A DNA stretch of 64,000 nucleotides, taken from Theristus sp. LFF4_11 (lineage: Eukaryota > Nematoda > Chromadorea > Monhysterida > Xyalidae). Positions within the stretch are counted from its first letter, which is position 1. Each line of letters begins with the position of its first letter. Below, piece by piece: positions 63,729 to 64,000 of this stretch. The stretch lies in the NCBI GenBank assembly GCA_030248135.1, contig JASANC010002526.1, forward strand, positions 23,333 through 87,332, given 5' to 3'. Under the pieces are notes generated by a model. It was not told the origin of the DNA and did not search any database. It saw nothing but the letters and a program-made list of their open reading frames with translations. The position numbers and the translations under genes were made by a program.

Positions 63729-64000
63729 GAAAACGTTTTCATTTGTTCAAATTGAACACGGTTTTCAAGTGTTTGATTTTGTGTATTTAGAAATGAACTG
63801 TAATTTGCCAATTTGTATTTTGACAACATCAACGCTTCTGCATATTTTCAATTCTAGCCCAAAGCAAGTCTCAACGGACTGATTCTGCATGCAACATTGT
63901 TCATTTCTTAGCGTTCTCTTGCGCATACTGATGATTTAGCTAATAGTAGCGCGCTTAGTCAGCCGTAAACACACACTGAACGCAACACGGTTATCCACTT
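63729..64000. other. Right edge of the window, intron of the PLR-1-like gene
   Basis: AT-rich sequence upstream, in the gene's direction, of the exon at 63645. No further exon or repeat was recognised before the window ends. Confidence 0.4.

Overview
The window looks like nuclear DNA of a nematode. Its genes are broken into many short exons joined by GT-AG introns. The set includes a DUF273 glycosyltransferase-like protein (a family known mainly from nematodes), a LACT-type beta-lactamase-fold protein, a GT11 fucosyltransferase, a zmp-type matrix metalloproteinase and a PLR-1-type PA-TM-RING ligase. Introns are long and packed with repeats, unlike compact Caenorhabditis genes, so a non-Caenorhabditis nematode is likelier; the genus is not resolved. 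Exon models were built by hand, requiring matching reading phase at every junction and continuity with known family motifs. First exons and exact edges are the weakest part.

Layout, left to right. 168-5764 (-): ZAK/MAP3K20 kinase, 3' end beyond the window, with two large DNA transposons in its introns. 5789-12643: a repeat-rich interval holding a three-level transposon nest (5932-7810) full of poly-G/poly-C runs, a composite DNA element containing LTR-like sequence, and a tRNA-derived SINE. 12644-22892 (+): a complete 22-exon FANCJ/BRIP1 (DOG-1) helicase. 23999-27865 (+): an inhibitory-type serpin. 31009-31446 (+): a small disordered protein with an inhibitor-1/DARPP-32-like motif pair. 32808-44112 (-): a nine-exon matrix metalloproteinase with a 6.1 kb intron. 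44113-48992: a divergent intergenic region. 48993-51391 (+): a membrane-anchored beta-lactamase-domain protein. 52358-54425 (+): a DUF273 protein. 54612-57022 (-): an alpha-1,2-fucosyltransferase-like GT11 enzyme, convergent with the previous gene. 58983-63645 (-): a PLR-1/ZNRF3/RNF43-like E3 ligase whose 5' end lies beyond the window.

The genes do not form one pathway. Three act at the cell surface, in the secretory route or outside the cell (metalloproteinase, PLR-1-like ligase, fucosyltransferase), and DUF273 and LACT are also membrane anchored. ZAK, FANCJ and the putative PP1 inhibitor are intracellular stress, genome-maintenance or signalling proteins.

No wholly new defence or metabolic system was recognised. 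The most unusual signals are: 5' splice sites with a pyrimidine at +3 in about half of the called introns; the nested hAT/TA-element/hAT structure; a mirror-image Tc1/mariner-like fold-back element; a FANCJ protein with Trp at the third Fe-S cysteine position; and a minisatellite that repeats sequence around a fucosyltransferase splice donor.
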